From NCBI GenBank assembly GCA_003139095.1, contig PLHW01000041.1, forward strand, positions 141,192-205,191: a stretch of 64,000 nucleotides of DNA. Reading direction: 5' to 3'. Position numbers and translations under genes: made by a program. This DNA comes from Acidobacteriaceae bacterium. GTDB lineage: Bacteria; Acidobacteriota; Terriglobia; Terriglobales; Acidobacteriaceae. The notes under the pieces were generated by a model. It had not been told where the DNA came from. It saw nothing but the letters and a program-made list of their open reading frames with translations, and did no database searches. Of the stretch, positions 40,478 through 49,517 are shown in pieces. Within the stretch, counting starts at the first letter, position 1. Every line of letters starts with the position of its first letter.

Positions 40478-42598
40478 TCAAAACCTGCTCGTGAGTTTGA
40501 TGCGGAAATTTCTCCCGTCCTGCTGAATCGAATCCTGAGCGTCCTCGGGCCGGCCGGGGTTGAAATACTTCTTGTCCAAAATGTTGTAAACGCTGCTCGA
40601 TAAATCCATGTGCTTGCCCAGCGTGTGTCCCAGCAAAGTGACGTTGAAAACGGAGAAACCACTGACGGTATTTCCAGCCAAAGTCTGGACCGGACTGGTG
40701 TACTGTCCGTCTACGCTGGCGAACAGCCGCTCCTTCACCACGGGATAGCTCAGGTTCAGTTTGCCCAACTGTTGCGGGGAGTTGGGCAGAATCTGATCGG
40801 TTGCCGGTTGTACCGAGTGTACGTAACTGTAGCTTGCCCTGCCTTCCAAACCGCCGGCCAGGCGACCGTCCAGCTCTACCTCAACGCCGGTGGCAACCAC
40901 TTTGTTGGAGTTCTCATACACCTCTTGCCCATCGCTCGGATTCGTCTCCAGCGTGATCAGATCTCGAATCCAGTTGCGGAAAACGCTGCCCGATAGCGTG
41001 AAATGTCGTCCCAACCCCTGCTCCACCACTCCTTCAAGGCTGCGGATTGTCTCCGGCCTGAGCTGCAGATCGTTGTCAAAGTAAGATCCGTAGTCGGGCG
41101 TGAGTTCGAAGGGTTCCGGCGCGCGGAACGCCGTACCATAAAGCAGCTTCAGAGTAGTTGGGTGGAAAACATGGTAGATCAGCCCCAGACGCGGATTGGT
41201 GGTCCCGCCAAAACCGGAGTAATGATCGTAGCGCAGGCCCGCGCTCAACGTCAGTGTTCGAGCGATGGCGAACTCATCCTGCCCATAGAGGGCCCAGATG
41301 ACTGAGCTTTGCGGAACCGAGACAAAGGCGTTCCCAAGTGCAGTGTAGTCTCCCTGATCTTGCCGCAAGTTATCGGTAATCTCCGTGCCCAGTGTGATTC
41401 TGTGTTTCTCCAGCACGGTTCCGCTCAATTTCACTTCGCTGTCCCACCAGTTCCCCCGGAACGAATACGTGTCCACCGTAGTCGATCCGTCAGGCAGCCC
41501 CGTGGAATACGCCACCGGCGCTTGCAGGCGGGCCTGATCGTAGGAAGTCCGCGCCGTCACGTCCCACTTCTCGCGGATCGAGTGCTGGTAACTGAGGTCG
41601 AGATATTGATGGTAGTCGTCGTTCTTGGTGCGGGGATCGTTGAACAAGGCGCCGTAGTAAGCAGTAGGAACGCCCTTATCGCGGGCGCTGAATAACCCTT
41701 GCAGAGTGAATCCACGAAAACTGATGGTAGCCAGGATATGTTGGAAGCTCTCGTAGTCCGTATTTCGCGTAATCCCGTTGTTGGTGGCCGGGCTGTTAAA
41801 CTGCGGAAAAAACAGAGTCTCTCCCTGACTGTTGTAGAACGTGCCAGACAGCAGCATGTCGATTCCGCGGTACTGACCGCCATAACTGGCGCGCCCCTGG
41901 TAAGTGCCAAAGCTGGCAGGCGAAAATGAGAGCTCCATCCCCTTCAGTTGCGCCGCCTTACGGCTGATAACATTGATCACCGCAAAGACGGCATCAGCCC
42001 CGTAAAGCGAAGAGCTGGGTCCACGAATGATCTCCACCCGCTCGATCAGATCCACATCCACCAGGAACTCAGTGCCCAGGTAGGGCTCTCCGAACACGTT
42101 GTCGTTGATCCGGTGGCCGTCGATCAACACCAGAATGCGGTTGTTCGAGTCTCCCAATCGTCCGAAACCGCGCACGCCCACGTAGCTGTAATCGCGGTCG
42201 TAGGTGATGTAGAAACCGCGCACGCTTTCCAGAATGTCAGCCAGCGTGCGGTAACCGTACTTCTGGATCTCGTCCGCCGTGATCACCGTGACGGCCGAGG
42301 GCGCGTCGCTTGTGCTCTGCAGATGTTTCGAGGCGCTGTAAACCTGGACGTTCACCAGTTCCTCAAGGCTGAGTTCCGCCAGGTCTTTAGGTAGGTCCCT
42401 CGTTGTTTCTTCCGCGTGCGCTGGTACCGGGAATAAAAAGGCAAATACGAGAAAAATACCGGCGGCGAGGCTTCGGCTCGATCGAGTCAAAGAACGCCCG
42501 AGCAAAGAACGCCCGAGCAAAGAGCGCCCGAGCAATGAGCGTCCCAGCAAACAGCGCCAATGCGAAAATTCGTCAGGCGATGGTGTGATCCAGATCAT
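40478..42598 (-). CDS. TonB-dependent outer-membrane receptor
   Basis: About 706 residues. A hydrophobic signal segment (SLAAGIFLVFAFLFPVPAHA) is followed by the plug domain: SLEELVNVQVYSASKHLQSTSDAPSAVTVITADEIQKYG, the VRGFGRL and NRILVLIDGHRIND strands, VERVEIIRGPSSSLYGADAVFAVINVISR. The barrel ends in an aromatic residue (LTSRF). It imports a large or iron-containing ligand by TonB energy; the ligand is unknown. The start is uncertain: ATG at 42598 (used), ATG at 42685 or TTG near 42492, just after four LLGRS repeats. It converges with galT. Confidence 0.88.
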   Translation of the reverse strand: MIWITPSPDEFSHWRCLLGRSLLGRSLLGRSLLGRSLTRSSRSLAAGIFLVFAFLFPVPAHAEETTRDLPKDLAELSLEELVNVQVYSASKHLQSTSDAPSAVTVITADEIQKYGYRTLADILESVRGFYITYDRDYSYVGVRGFGRLGDSNNRILVLIDGHRINDNVFGEPYLGTEFLVDVDLIERVEIIRGPSSSLYGADAVFAVINVISRKAAQLKGMELSFSPASFGTYQGRASYGGQYRGIDMLLSGTFYNSQGETLFFPQFNSPATNNGITRNTDYESFQHILATISFRGFTLQGLFSARDKGVPTAYYGALFNDPRTKNDDYHQYLDLSYQHSIREKWDVTARTSYDQARLQAPVAYSTGLPDGSTTVDTYSFRGNWWDSEVKLSGTVLEKHRITLGTEITDNLRQDQGDYTALGNAFVSVPQSSVIWALYGQDEFAIARTLTLSAGLRYDHYSGFGGTTNPRLGLIYHVFHPTTLKLLYGTAFRAPEPFELTPDYGSYFDNDLQLRPETIRSLEGVVEQGLGRHFTLSGSVFRNWIRDLITLETNPSDGQEVYENSNKVVATGVEVELDGRLAGGLEGRASYSYVHSVQPATDQILPNSPQQLGKLNLSYPVVKERLFASVDGQYTSPVQTLAGNTVSGFSVFNVTLLGHTLGKHMDLSSSVYNILDKKYFNPGRPEDAQDSIQQDGRNFRIKLTSRF
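42489..42563. repeat. 15-bp tandem repeats at the 5' end of the TonB receptor gene
   Basis: Five successive 15-bp units, AAAGAACGCCCGAGC and variants, the first two identical and the last two more diverged. On the minus strand they read LLGRS LLGRS LLGRS LLGRS in frame with the receptor, directly before its signal segment. Confidence 0.8.
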
Positions 42599-43398
42599 TC
42601 GATCATTCCGACGGAACTCACGTCGACTGCACGGGACCGGACTCTGCGCAGTTCTCGGCCTTGAAGCCTGCGCGTTAACTCTCATGCTGTCATCTTCGGC
42701 AGAATCTTGGTTCTTCTTCAGTAGGTTGGATTGGTTACCTTAGAATCAAAAAGAGGGCTCGTTGCTCTCGCGTCCTGCGATTCCGCATTGCTCGTCTGAA
42801 GACAATGCGGACGCACAAGAGAAAGCCGATCACAAAGGTAACTGAAGAGATCCTAATTATGGGCCATCTCCATGATGAGGATATAACTCGAGTTCGATTG
42901 GCGACGTACACCCTTGACACCCCCACTTATAATGTAAGTAGAAGGTTCCACCAAACGCGCCCCAGGGCCGTCGCCTTCCATCGCATAAAGCCTTCTGTTC
43001 TTTGAAAACAAAAAAGCTGGGTGCCCGCAGTTATTGCGTTGCTCGATGCGGGTTCTGAGGACAGGGTAAGTCTTTTGTCTCGAATACCTTACCTCTAACC
43101 ATCTTGTAATGAATACTTTGCGAGGAGCACCCGCGAAAACTGCTATTTTCCGCAGCTAACTCCCATGCGCTCAATACTTTACATATAAGTCATTTAGGTT
43201 CAAGACTTTGGCAGGAAATAAATCGCGAAATTTCCGAAAATCGGACCTAACTAGAACTCAGCAAAAGAGTGGTAGCAGATAAGTTCAAGGCCACATTTTT
43301 GAATACTTTGCGAGCCAACTTACTATAAGTCGCTGATTCCATTAGGCAGGGGCAGAAGGGGGAGGGGGGTACCCCACCAGCAAGGACAACGAGGGTTG
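42599..43398. other. Large intergenic region with promoter-like sequence and AATACTTT repeats
   Basis: 800 bases without a supported gene. A plus-strand TTGACA (42914-42919) and a perfect TATAAT (42928-42933) occur close together, but 8 bases apart, so they belong to different possible promoters. Farther right, AATACTTT occurs at 43112, 43173 and 43302; the last two are followed by TATAAGTC (43184 and 43324). GAATACTTTGCGAG is repeated at 43111 and 43301. The region ends with GGGGGAGGGGGGTACCCC (about 43359-43376). A 66-codon frame (42805-43005) has no family. A small RNA or a repeat element is possible. Confidence 0.5.
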
Positions 43399-43620
43399 CT
43401 ACCCTTGCGTCCGATCCATAAACTCCGCTTGCCATGCCATCTGAATAGCTTCGAGCTTGGCTTCGTTCGATTTCGCGGGATCGTCTTTGAAGTTGGGAAG
43501 CGCGATCACATACTTGTGCAGATCGGTGAAGCGAACCGACAGCGGATCGACCTCGGGATGGGCTTCCGAGAGCAGAATGCCTAAATCTTCAGAATCGCTC
43601 CAAGTTAGTTCTCTTGGCAT
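43399..43620 (-). CDS. iscX: Fe-S cluster assembly protein IscX
   Basis: A 73-residue acidic protein, the last of the ISC operon. It keeps the family pattern LTWSDSEDLGILLSEAHPEVDPLSVRFTDLHKYV and LPNFKDDPAKSNEAKLEAIQMAWQAEF. In E. coli IscX binds IscS and iron and tunes cluster assembly. The ATG at 43620 follows GGAG by 9 bases; upstream codons are disregarded because they run into the repeat array. Confidence 0.92.
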   Translation of the reverse strand: MPRELTWSDSEDLGILLSEAHPEVDPLSVRFTDLHKYVIALPNFKDDPAKSNEAKLEAIQMAWQAEFMDRTQG

Positions 43621-43640
43621 GAATGAGTGCTCCAATAATA

Positions 43641-43747
43641 AGGTTTCAAAGTGCGAAGGTTTCAAGGTTTCAGAGTTTCAAAGATTCACTCGCTGAATCC
43701 CGAGTTGGCTTCCTTGAAACCTTGCGACTTTGAAACCTTGAAACCTG
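43641..43747. repeat. Word-repeat hairpin array (GTTTCAAGG type), copy 2
   Basis: Left arm with GGTTTCAAAG and AAGGTTTCAAGGTTTCAGAG (43641-43684); right arm with CCTTGAAACCTTG and CTTTGAAACCTTGAAACC (about 43712-43746). About 27 unrelated bases lie between. On the minus strand it starts right after the fdx stop. Confidence 0.85.
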
Positions 43748-43751
43748 GCCT

Positions 43752-44165
43752 CTAATGTTCTTCCGAAACGTAATTTCGGTTCCACGCCGGAATTTCCACC
43801 ACCACTTTGCCCGGCCCTTTAATTACGGCCTGGCATCCGAGACGCGAGTTTAGCTGAAGGTCGGCGGCCATGTCGAGTTTGTCGGCTTCGTCGTCTTCCA
43901 TCTCCGAGATCAACTCCGCTCCTTCTTTCACCCACACATGGCAAGTCGTGCAGGCGCAGTTGCCGCCACAGGCATGGTCAAGATGCACACCATAATTGAG
44001 CGCGACGTCGAGCAGTGACTCTTCCTTGCCGTGATCTTTGTACGGCAATTTGCCATGCTCGAAGCTGACCGTCTTGCCTTCGGGAAGGAAAGTGACTTCA
44101 ACTATATTTTCGCCCGGTGATTCCACGGTTGCGATTCCGCTAGATTGATTTTTTTCGTCCGACAT
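43752..44165 (-). CDS. fdx: ISC-type 2Fe-2S ferredoxin
   Basis: A 137-residue ferredoxin that donates electrons during cluster assembly. The binding site is ACGGNCACTTCHVW with cysteines 66, 72 and 75 and the fourth, Cys111, in SRLGCQAV. The preceding stretch, EVTFLPEGKTVSFEHGKLPYKD, is the beta-grasp start. It has an N-terminal extension of about 20 residues compared with E. coli Fdx. Located between hscA and iscX, each gap being filled with a GTTTCAAGG-type array. Confidence 0.93.
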   Translation of the reverse strand: MSDEKNQSSGIATVESPGENIVEVTFLPEGKTVSFEHGKLPYKDHGKEESLLDVALNYGVHLDHACGGNCACTTCHVWVKEGAELISEMEDDEADKLDMAADLQLNSRLGCQAVIKGPGKVVVEIPAWNRNYVSEEH

Positions 44166-44186
44166 AACGCTCCAAAAAGGTATCGA

Positions 44187-44354
44187 CGTTTCAGAGTTTC
44201 AAGGTCTCAAAAGTTGAACTCTCATCCTCATCCAGAGTTCCGCGGGGTTCATCGTTGAAACTCCGAAACCTTGAAACTCCGAAACCTTGAAACTCTGAAA
44301 CTTTGAAACTCTGAAACTTTGAAACTCCGAATCCTCGAAACTCTGAAACCTTGC
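44187..44354. repeat. Word-repeat hairpin array (GTTTCAAGG type), copy 3
   Basis: The longest copy. Left arm GTTTCAGAGTTTCAAGG and more (44187-44217); right arm (44253-44354) with about ten CTCCGAAAC/CTTTGAAAC/CCTTGAAAC words. On the minus strand it begins at the hscA stop codon. Confidence 0.85.
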
Positions 44355-44355
44355 T

Positions 44356-46269
44356 CTATTTAAACTCCGCTTTCGCTACCGGATGACCAGCTTGCGCACC
44401 TTCGCCTTCCGGCAAATCGGCTTCGGCTCCATCCATCGCTTTGCCCTTAAGCGCGGCAGAAACAGCAGTATCCATCATGAGTTCCGCCAAATGCATCGTG
44501 CCGGCATTCAGCGCGTCGATCGCTTTGCGGATCGCCGCATAATCGTCACCATCCTTCGCCGCCAGCAGAGCCCGCTCCAACTCTTCCGTCTTGGCGCGCT
44601 CTTCGCTGCTCAGTTCCTGCCACGCTGGACTCTGTTTTCCCTTAGACAGCGCCGCCAGAATTGTATCCGCCTCGCGCCTCGCCTCAATCACCTGCCGCTG
44701 GCGAAAATCTTCTTCGGCGAAGTCATACGACTCGAGCAGCATATGTTCAACCTGCTCGTCGGTCAGCCCGTAACTTGGCTGCACTTCAATCTCCGCCTCT
44801 TTTCCGCTGCGCTGCTCACGCGCCGAGACGTGCAAAATCCCGTTCGCATCGATCAGAAACCTTACCTCGATGCGCGGCATTCCCGCCACCATCGGCGGAA
44901 CGCCCTTCAGATCGAATCGCGCCAGCGACCGGCAATCGCGTGCCAGTTCGCGCTCTCCCTGCAACACATGAATTGCCACGCTCGTCTGTCCATCGACCTG
45001 CGTTGTGTAGTACTGCGTCGCCGAAGCGGGAATCGTCGAATTGCGCAGAATGATCTTGTCGGTCACGCCCCCCGCAACTTCAATGCCGAGCGAAAGCGGC
45101 GTCACATCGAGCAGCAGCATCTCCTTCGTAATGGCCGATCCACCACCCAGAATGTTCGCCTGCACCGCCGCGCCGAGCGCCACCACTTCGTCGGGATTCA
45201 TGCCCGTATGCGGCGCGCGCCCGAACAGTTCCTGCACCAGTTGCCGCACCTTTGGAATGCGCGTCGAACCCCCTACCAGCACCACTTCGTCCACTTGACC
45301 AGGCTTGAGCCCGGCATCTTTTAACGCCTGCTTTGTCGGTCCAATCGTTCGATCCACCACTGGCTGAATCAACTGCTCGAACATTTCGCGCGTGATTTCG
45401 CGCTGATACTTCTTTCCGCCGGGCAAATCCACGTCGAGCTTGGCCGACGGCTCCGAGGAGAGCGCGATCTTTGCCTCGATCACCGACTTCCGAATTCGCT
45501 GCACCGCTTCGCCGTTGCGCCGTACGTCGAGCCCGAGATCGCCGCGAATGTCGTCGAGCGCAATGGCAATCAGCAGATTGTCGATGTCATCGCCGCCAAG
45601 ATGCGTATCGCCATTGGTCGCGACTACCTCAAAAATGCCGTCATGCAGCTTAAGAATGGAAATGTCGAACGTGCCGCCGCCCAGGTCATACACCGCGACG
45701 ACCCCGTTCTTCCGCCGATCGAGGCCGTAGGCGAGCGAAGCCGCAGTCGGTTCATTCACCAACCGCAGCACGTCGAGTCCTGCAATGCGGCCCGCGTCTT
45801 TTGTCGCCTGGCGCTGCGCATCGTTGAAATATGCCGGAACCGTGATGACGGCTTTCGTGACCGGGCCGCCGAAAAAACGCTCGGCGTTGCGTTTGAGCTG
45901 GCGCAGAATGAGCGCCGAAATTTCCGGCGGCGTGTAGGTGCGCTCGCCAATCCGAATTCGCAGAACTTCGCCCGACAGCAGATCGTCCGCCAATCGGAAG
46001 GGGAAAAGCTTCAGCTCTTCCTGAATGTCTTCCATGCCGCGTCCCATCAGGCGCTTGATTGAATAGACGGCGCGGTCCGACGTTTCAATCAGGTACTTGC
46101 GGGCGGCATTACCGACGATCATCTGGTTGTTTTCGTCCAGCGCGACCACCGACGGCACAAGGTTCAGCCCGTCTTCTCCGGGTATGACCGCGGGCACGTC
46201 GCCCTGCATGTAGGCCACCAGCGAATTCGTGGTGCCAAGGTCTATGCCGACAATGTGATCAGAACTCAT
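44356..46269 (-). CDS. hscA: Hsp70-type chaperone HscA of the ISC system
   Basis: The chaperone that, with HscB, releases clusters from IscU. Among the 637 residues, the ATPase half shows [52 protein letters not shown], and the substrate half includes [16 protein letters not shown]. The ATG at 46269 (MSSDHIVG) is used; the open frame upstream is not conserved. Slightly longer than E. coli HscA (616), mainly at the C-terminus. Confidence 0.94.
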   Translation of the reverse strand: MSSDHIVGIDLGTTNSLVAYMQGDVPAVIPGEDGLNLVPSVVALDENNQMIVGNAARKYLIETSDRAVYSIKRLMGRGMEDIQEELKLFPFRLADDLLSGEVLRIRIGERTYTPPEISALILRQLKRNAERFFGGPVTKAVITVPAYFNDAQRQATKDAGRIAGLDVLRLVNEPTAASLAYGLDRRKNGVVAVYDLGGGTFDISILKLHDGIFEVVATNGDTHLGGDDIDNLLIAIALDDIRGDLGLDVRRNGEAVQRIRKSVIEAKIALSSEPSAKLDVDLPGGKKYQREITREMFEQLIQPVVDRTIGPTKQALKDAGLKPGQVDEVVLVGGSTRIPKVRQLVQELFGRAPHTGMNPDEVVALGAAVQANILGGGSAITKEMLLLDVTPLSLGIEVAGGVTDKIILRNSTIPASATQYYTTQVDGQTSVAIHVLQGERELARDCRSLARFDLKGVPPMVAGMPRIEVRFLIDANGILHVSAREQRSGKEAEIEVQPSYGLTDEQVEHMLLESYDFAEEDFRQRQVIEARREADTILAALSKGKQSPAWQELSSEERAKTEELERALLAAKDGDDYAAIRKAIDALNAGTMHLAELMMDTAVSAALKGKAMDGAEADLPEGEGAQAGHPVAKAEFK

Positions 46270-46351
46270 TTGCAATTTGTGGATTTGTAATAGGTAATTG
46301 AAAGTCGCCGCATGATGGTGCGATTCAAAATTAGAAATTGCCAATTACAAA

Positions 46352-47089
46352 TTATTCCAGCGCCTCATTCACATCGCGCACGAGATTTCGAATGTAATTT
46401 CGCCGGTTCAGCACATCGAGCATCTGATCGCGAATCTGCGCGAGTTGCTCTTCCGTTCCGCTGTCCACGGCCGCATCCCACTTCTTCCACTCCGCCTTCA
46501 ACTCGTTGAACAATGCATCGAACTTCTCTTCCAGCGAGAGCTTGGCTTTGCCGATTTCTTCCAGCAGCGCCGGATCGTCTTCCCCCAGCTCTTTCTGCCC
46601 ACGCAGCTCTTCCAAATGCATATTGAGCTCGAAGACTTCCTCCAACAGATCGGGCGGCACCACCTGCTTCTTCAGTTCACCCGTCGCGCGCGCCTTTTCC
46701 GTCGCCTGCTTCGACTGCTCTTCGAGTTCTACGCCTTCCAGCCGCAGCAGGTACTCCGTGCGCTTGATCGGGTCCTTCAAGGTGCGGTACGCGTCGTTGA
46801 GCATGGAGCTTTGTTCCAGGCTCCACGCTCGCTCAACCGATTCGGCCTGCGCAAACACATCCGGATGCAGCCGCCGGCTCAGCGCATAAAATTCTTTTTC
46901 CAGCACAGCCGTATCTAGGTCGAGCTTCCGCGGAAAACCGAAAAACATGAAATAGTCTACGGGCGCCGCGGGCTGCACTTTGCCGCATGAGTTGCAGAAA
47001 TGCTGCGCCCGCATCGTTCCGCACGACCAACAGCGCTCGGTCGCCTCACCCGGCACGATCAGTGACGATTTCGAATCTGCATTTGCCAT
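46352..47089 (-). CDS. hscB: Co-chaperone HscB with N-terminal zinc-binding motif
   Basis: J-domain protein that delivers IscU to HscA. Residues 16-40 form a CxxC...CxxC motif (Cys20, 23, 32, 35), absent from E. coli HscB but present in eukaryotic HSC20. Next comes the J-domain with HPD in YALSRRLHPDVFAQAES and AYRTLKDPIKRTEYLLRLEG. A C-terminal helical domain (PPDLLEEVFELNMHLEEL) follows. Length 245 is longer than the bacterial form (about 170-175). It lies between hscA and iscA. Confidence 0.93.
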   Translation of the reverse strand: MANADSKSSLIVPGEATERCWSCGTMRAQHFCNSCGKVQPAAPVDYFMFFGFPRKLDLDTAVLEKEFYALSRRLHPDVFAQAESVERAWSLEQSSMLNDAYRTLKDPIKRTEYLLRLEGVELEEQSKQATEKARATGELKKQVVPPDLLEEVFELNMHLEELRGQKELGEDDPALLEEIGKAKLSLEEKFDALFNELKAEWKKWDAAVDSGTEEQLAQIRDQMLDVLNRRNYIRNLVRDVNEALE

Positions 47090-47126
47090 AGATAAATTGA
47101 GCGGGCGTCCGCTCTCCGGATTGCCG

Positions 47127-47513
47127 CTACCCCGAGAACGAGGTTCCGCAGCCGCAGGTTTTGGTCGAGTTCGGATTGACGAACACGAACCCCTGCTGCA
47201 TCAGGGTTTCCTGATAGTCGAGCGTCATCCCGTGCAGGTAGATGAAGGATTTCGGGTCCACGAACACGCGCACGTCGCCGAACTGAAAAACCCGATCGCG
47301 ATCGCGCGGCTGCGTGTCAAAGCGAATGTTATAGCTTAACCCCGAGCATCCTCCGCCTTGCACGCCGAGGCGCAGTCCACCCTGCTCGGGTGAAATGCCT
47401 TCCTTCACCATCGCCGCGCGAATCCTGGCAACCGCTTTCTCGGTGACCTGAATGCCCTTGGCCGGAGCCGCTGCTGGAGCCGGGGGTGAAATCGTTTTGA
47501 GCGTATCTTCCAT
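47127..47513 (-). CDS. iscA: A-type Fe-S carrier protein IscA
   Basis: 128 residues. The A-type carrier signature is complete: ITVTEKAVARIRA-like start, GLRLGVQGGGCSGLSY with the first cysteine, and the C-terminal NPNSTKTCGCGTSF with two cysteines. An N-terminal extension of about 25 residues rich in Pro and Ala precedes the domain. It probably carries clusters from IscU to targets. It lies between iscU and hscB as in E. coli. Confidence 0.93.
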   Translation of the reverse strand: MEDTLKTISPPAPAAAPAKGIQVTEKAVARIRAAMVKEGISPEQGGLRLGVQGGGCSGLSYNIRFDTQPRDRDRVFQFGDVRVFVDPKSFIYLHGMTLDYQETLMQQGFVFVNPNSTKTCGCGTSFSG

Positions 47514-47618
47514 AAATTGGGCCGCCGGCTACGAGTGGCGCGCTATGATCAGGCAATAGCCACCGCCGCTTAAAGCGCTGGGTTGCTCGTGGCACGAGAC
47601 TCGCGGCTCGAAGCTTTC

Positions 47619-48032
47619 TTACTGTATCTGCATTTCGGCGGGCCTGGTCGCTTCCTGCTTCTTCTTCCAGTCGCCGATCGCCGCCCGAATCGCGTCCTCC
47701 GCCAATACCGAACAGTGAATCTTAACAGGCGGCAAGGCCAATTCTTTCACGATCTCGGTGTTCTTGATCGACAGCGCTTCGTCAATCGTCTTGCCCTTCA
47801 CCCACTCGGTCGCGAGGGAAGACGAGGCGATCGCCGATCCGCAGCCGAAGGTTTTGAACTTCGCGTCTTCGATGACATTCGTTTCCGGGTTCACCTTGAT
47901 CTGCAGCTTCATCACGTCGCCGCATTCCGGAGCGCCGACCAAGCCAGTTCCCACATCGCTGCTGGCCTTATCCATTGAACCCACGTTCCGTGGATTGTTG
48001 TAATGATCGATTACTTTGTCGCTGTATGCCAT
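47619..48032 (-). CDS. iscU: Iron-sulfur cluster scaffold protein IscU
   Basis: 137 residues. Scaffold residues are all present: Cys37 and Asp39 in PECGDVMKLQ, Cys64 in TFGCGSAIASSS, and His106/Cys107 in IHCSVLAEDAI. The LPPVK motif recognised by HscA is intact (residues 100-104). It starts MAYSDKVIDHYNNPRNVG. It lies between iscS, separated by a word-repeat array, and iscA. Confidence 0.96.
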   Translation of the reverse strand: MAYSDKVIDHYNNPRNVGSMDKASSDVGTGLVGAPECGDVMKLQIKVNPETNVIEDAKFKTFGCGSAIASSSLATEWVKGKTIDEALSIKNTEIVKELALPPVKIHCSVLAEDAIRAAIGDWKKKQEATRPAEMQIQ

Positions 48033-48064
48033 ATTTCCTCACCCCTTGCTGAAGTTTTTCAAAA

Positions 48065-48153
48065 AAGTTTCAAAGTTTCAGGGTTTCAAGGTTTCGGCGA
48101 AGCTCCAGGTTTCATCAACCTTGAAACTCTGAAACGTTGCCACTTTGAAACCT
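48065..48153. repeat. Word-repeat hairpin array (GTTTCAAGG type), copy 4
   Basis: Left arm AGTTTCAAAGTTTCAGGG then GTTTCAAGGTTTCGG (48065-48096); right arm CCTTGAAACTCTGAAACG and CCACTTTGAAACC (48119-48153). About 20 bases, CGAAGCTCCAGGTTTCATCA, lie between. Begins 6 bases after the iscS stop on the minus strand. Confidence 0.8.
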
Positions 48154-48158
48154 CATCC

Positions 48159-49448
48159 CTAGTGCGCCTCCGCGGCCCACTTCACGCTCTTCAAATCCAC
48201 GCCTTCTTTGGCCATCTCGTAAAGCGGAGACAACTCGCGCAAACGCTGCACCGTATCCACCACGCGATCGGCCACGTAATCCACTTCGGCCTGCGTGTTG
48301 AACCGCCCGATCCCGAACCGGATCGAACTGTGCGCCAAATCGTCGCCAGTCCCCAGAGCCTTTAATACATAAGATGGCTCAAGCGTCGCCGAGGTGCAGG
48401 CCGAACCGCTGGAAACCGCGATGTCGTTGATGCCCATCAGCAGCGACTCCCCCTCCACGTACGCGAAACTAATATTCAGGTTTCCGGGCAGACGATGCTC
48501 GACTGAGCCATTGATGTACACCTCGTCCAGCCGGCTCATGATGCTGTCCTTCAGCCGGTCGCGCAGGCCCGCGAGTTTGCACGCTTCCTGCGCCATTTCT
48601 TCCTGCGCAATCGCGCATGCTTTTCCCAGGCCAACAATGCCGGGAACGTTCAACGTTCCGGAGCGCATGCCGCGCTCGTGTCCGCCGCCGTCAATCTGCG
48701 AAACCAGTTGCACGCGCGGATTTTTGCGCCGTACGTACAACGCGCCCGCGCCCTTCGGCCCATAAATTTTGTGCGCCGTGATCGAGGCCACGTCGATGTT
48801 CATCTTGTTGACGTCAATCGGCACCTTGCCAATCGCCTGCACCGCATCGGTGTGGAAGATCACACCGCGCTCGCGGCACAGCTTGCCAATTTCCGCCACC
48901 GGTTGGATCACCCCAATCTCGTTGTTCGCCGCCATAATTGTGACGAGGATCGTCTTATCGTCCATCGCCCGTTTCAGGTCGTCGAGATCGACCAGTCCGT
49001 CTTTCTGCACCGGCAAGTACGTTACCCGGAAGCCATACTTTTCCAGGTGCTTGCAGGTGTCGAGCACGGCCTTGTGTTCGGTGACCGCGGTAATAATATG
49101 GTTGCCCTTTTCGCGGTACATTTCCGCGACGCCTTTGATCGCCAGGTTGTCGCTCTCCGTCGCGCCAGAGGTGAAGATGATCTCCTTCGCCGTCGCCCCA
49201 ATCAGCTTCGCAATGCGCTCCCGCGATAGCTCCACCGCTTCCTCGGCCACCCATCCAAACGGATGATTGCGGCTCGCTGCGTTGCCGAATTTCTCCACGA
49301 AATACGGAAGCATCTCCTCCAACACACGCGGATCCATCGGCGTGGTCGCGTGATTATCCATGTAAATGGGCAACTTCACGCCCTCGGGCGCTGTGTGCTG
49401 CCCGTGGTCGTGGCCGCTTAGGGTCGCCGTCGTTCCATGACTGCTCAT
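48159..49448 (-). CDS. iscS: Cysteine desulfurase IscS
   Basis: PLP enzyme that takes sulfur from cysteine for cluster assembly. Among 429 residues are [70 protein letters not shown] (PLP lysine) and the mobile-loop cysteine in [21 protein letters not shown]. About 25 extra residues at the N-terminus ([15 protein letters not shown]) are histidine-rich. The ATG at 49448 follows GGAGAAGG. Confidence 0.95.
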   Translation of the reverse strand: MSSHGTTATLSGHDHGQHTAPEGVKLPIYMDNHATTPMDPRVLEEMLPYFVEKFGNAASRNHPFGWVAEEAVELSRERIAKLIGATAKEIIFTSGATESDNLAIKGVAEMYREKGNHIITAVTEHKAVLDTCKHLEKYGFRVTYLPVQKDGLVDLDDLKRAMDDKTILVTIMAANNEIGVIQPVAEIGKLCRERGVIFHTDAVQAIGKVPIDVNKMNIDVASITAHKIYGPKGAGALYVRRKNPRVQLVSQIDGGGHERGMRSGTLNVPGIVGLGKACAIAQEEMAQEACKLAGLRDRLKDSIMSRLDEVYINGSVEHRLPGNLNISFAYVEGESLLMGINDIAVSSGSACTSATLEPSYVLKALGTGDDLAHSSIRFGIGRFNTQAEVDYVADRVVDTVQRLRELSPLYEMAKEGVDLKSVKWAAEAH

Positions 49449-49517
49449 GATTTTCCTTCTCCTTCTAACCTGCTCGCTCCGAGCAAAATGTCTCAGACCC
49501 AAACGCGCAACAGCCGT

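Noticed and set aside
42914..42933. TTGACA and TATAAT as one promoter
   Set aside because: They are only 8 bases apart, far from the required 16-18; each could belong to a different weak promoter.
42805..43005. 66-codon plus-strand frame in the gap before iscX
   Set aside because: No ribosome site, no homology, and it spans promoter-like sequence; more likely non-coding.
43399..43665. Longer start of iscX at 43665
   Set aside because: The extra 15 residues read into the repeat array; the ATG at 43620 has a ribosome site and starts at the conserved part.
22607..48153. CRISPR-like array interpretation of the GTTTCAAGG repeats
   Set aside because: The units are 7-10 bases, degenerate, contiguous without spacers, and arranged as inverted arms. 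There are no cas genes.
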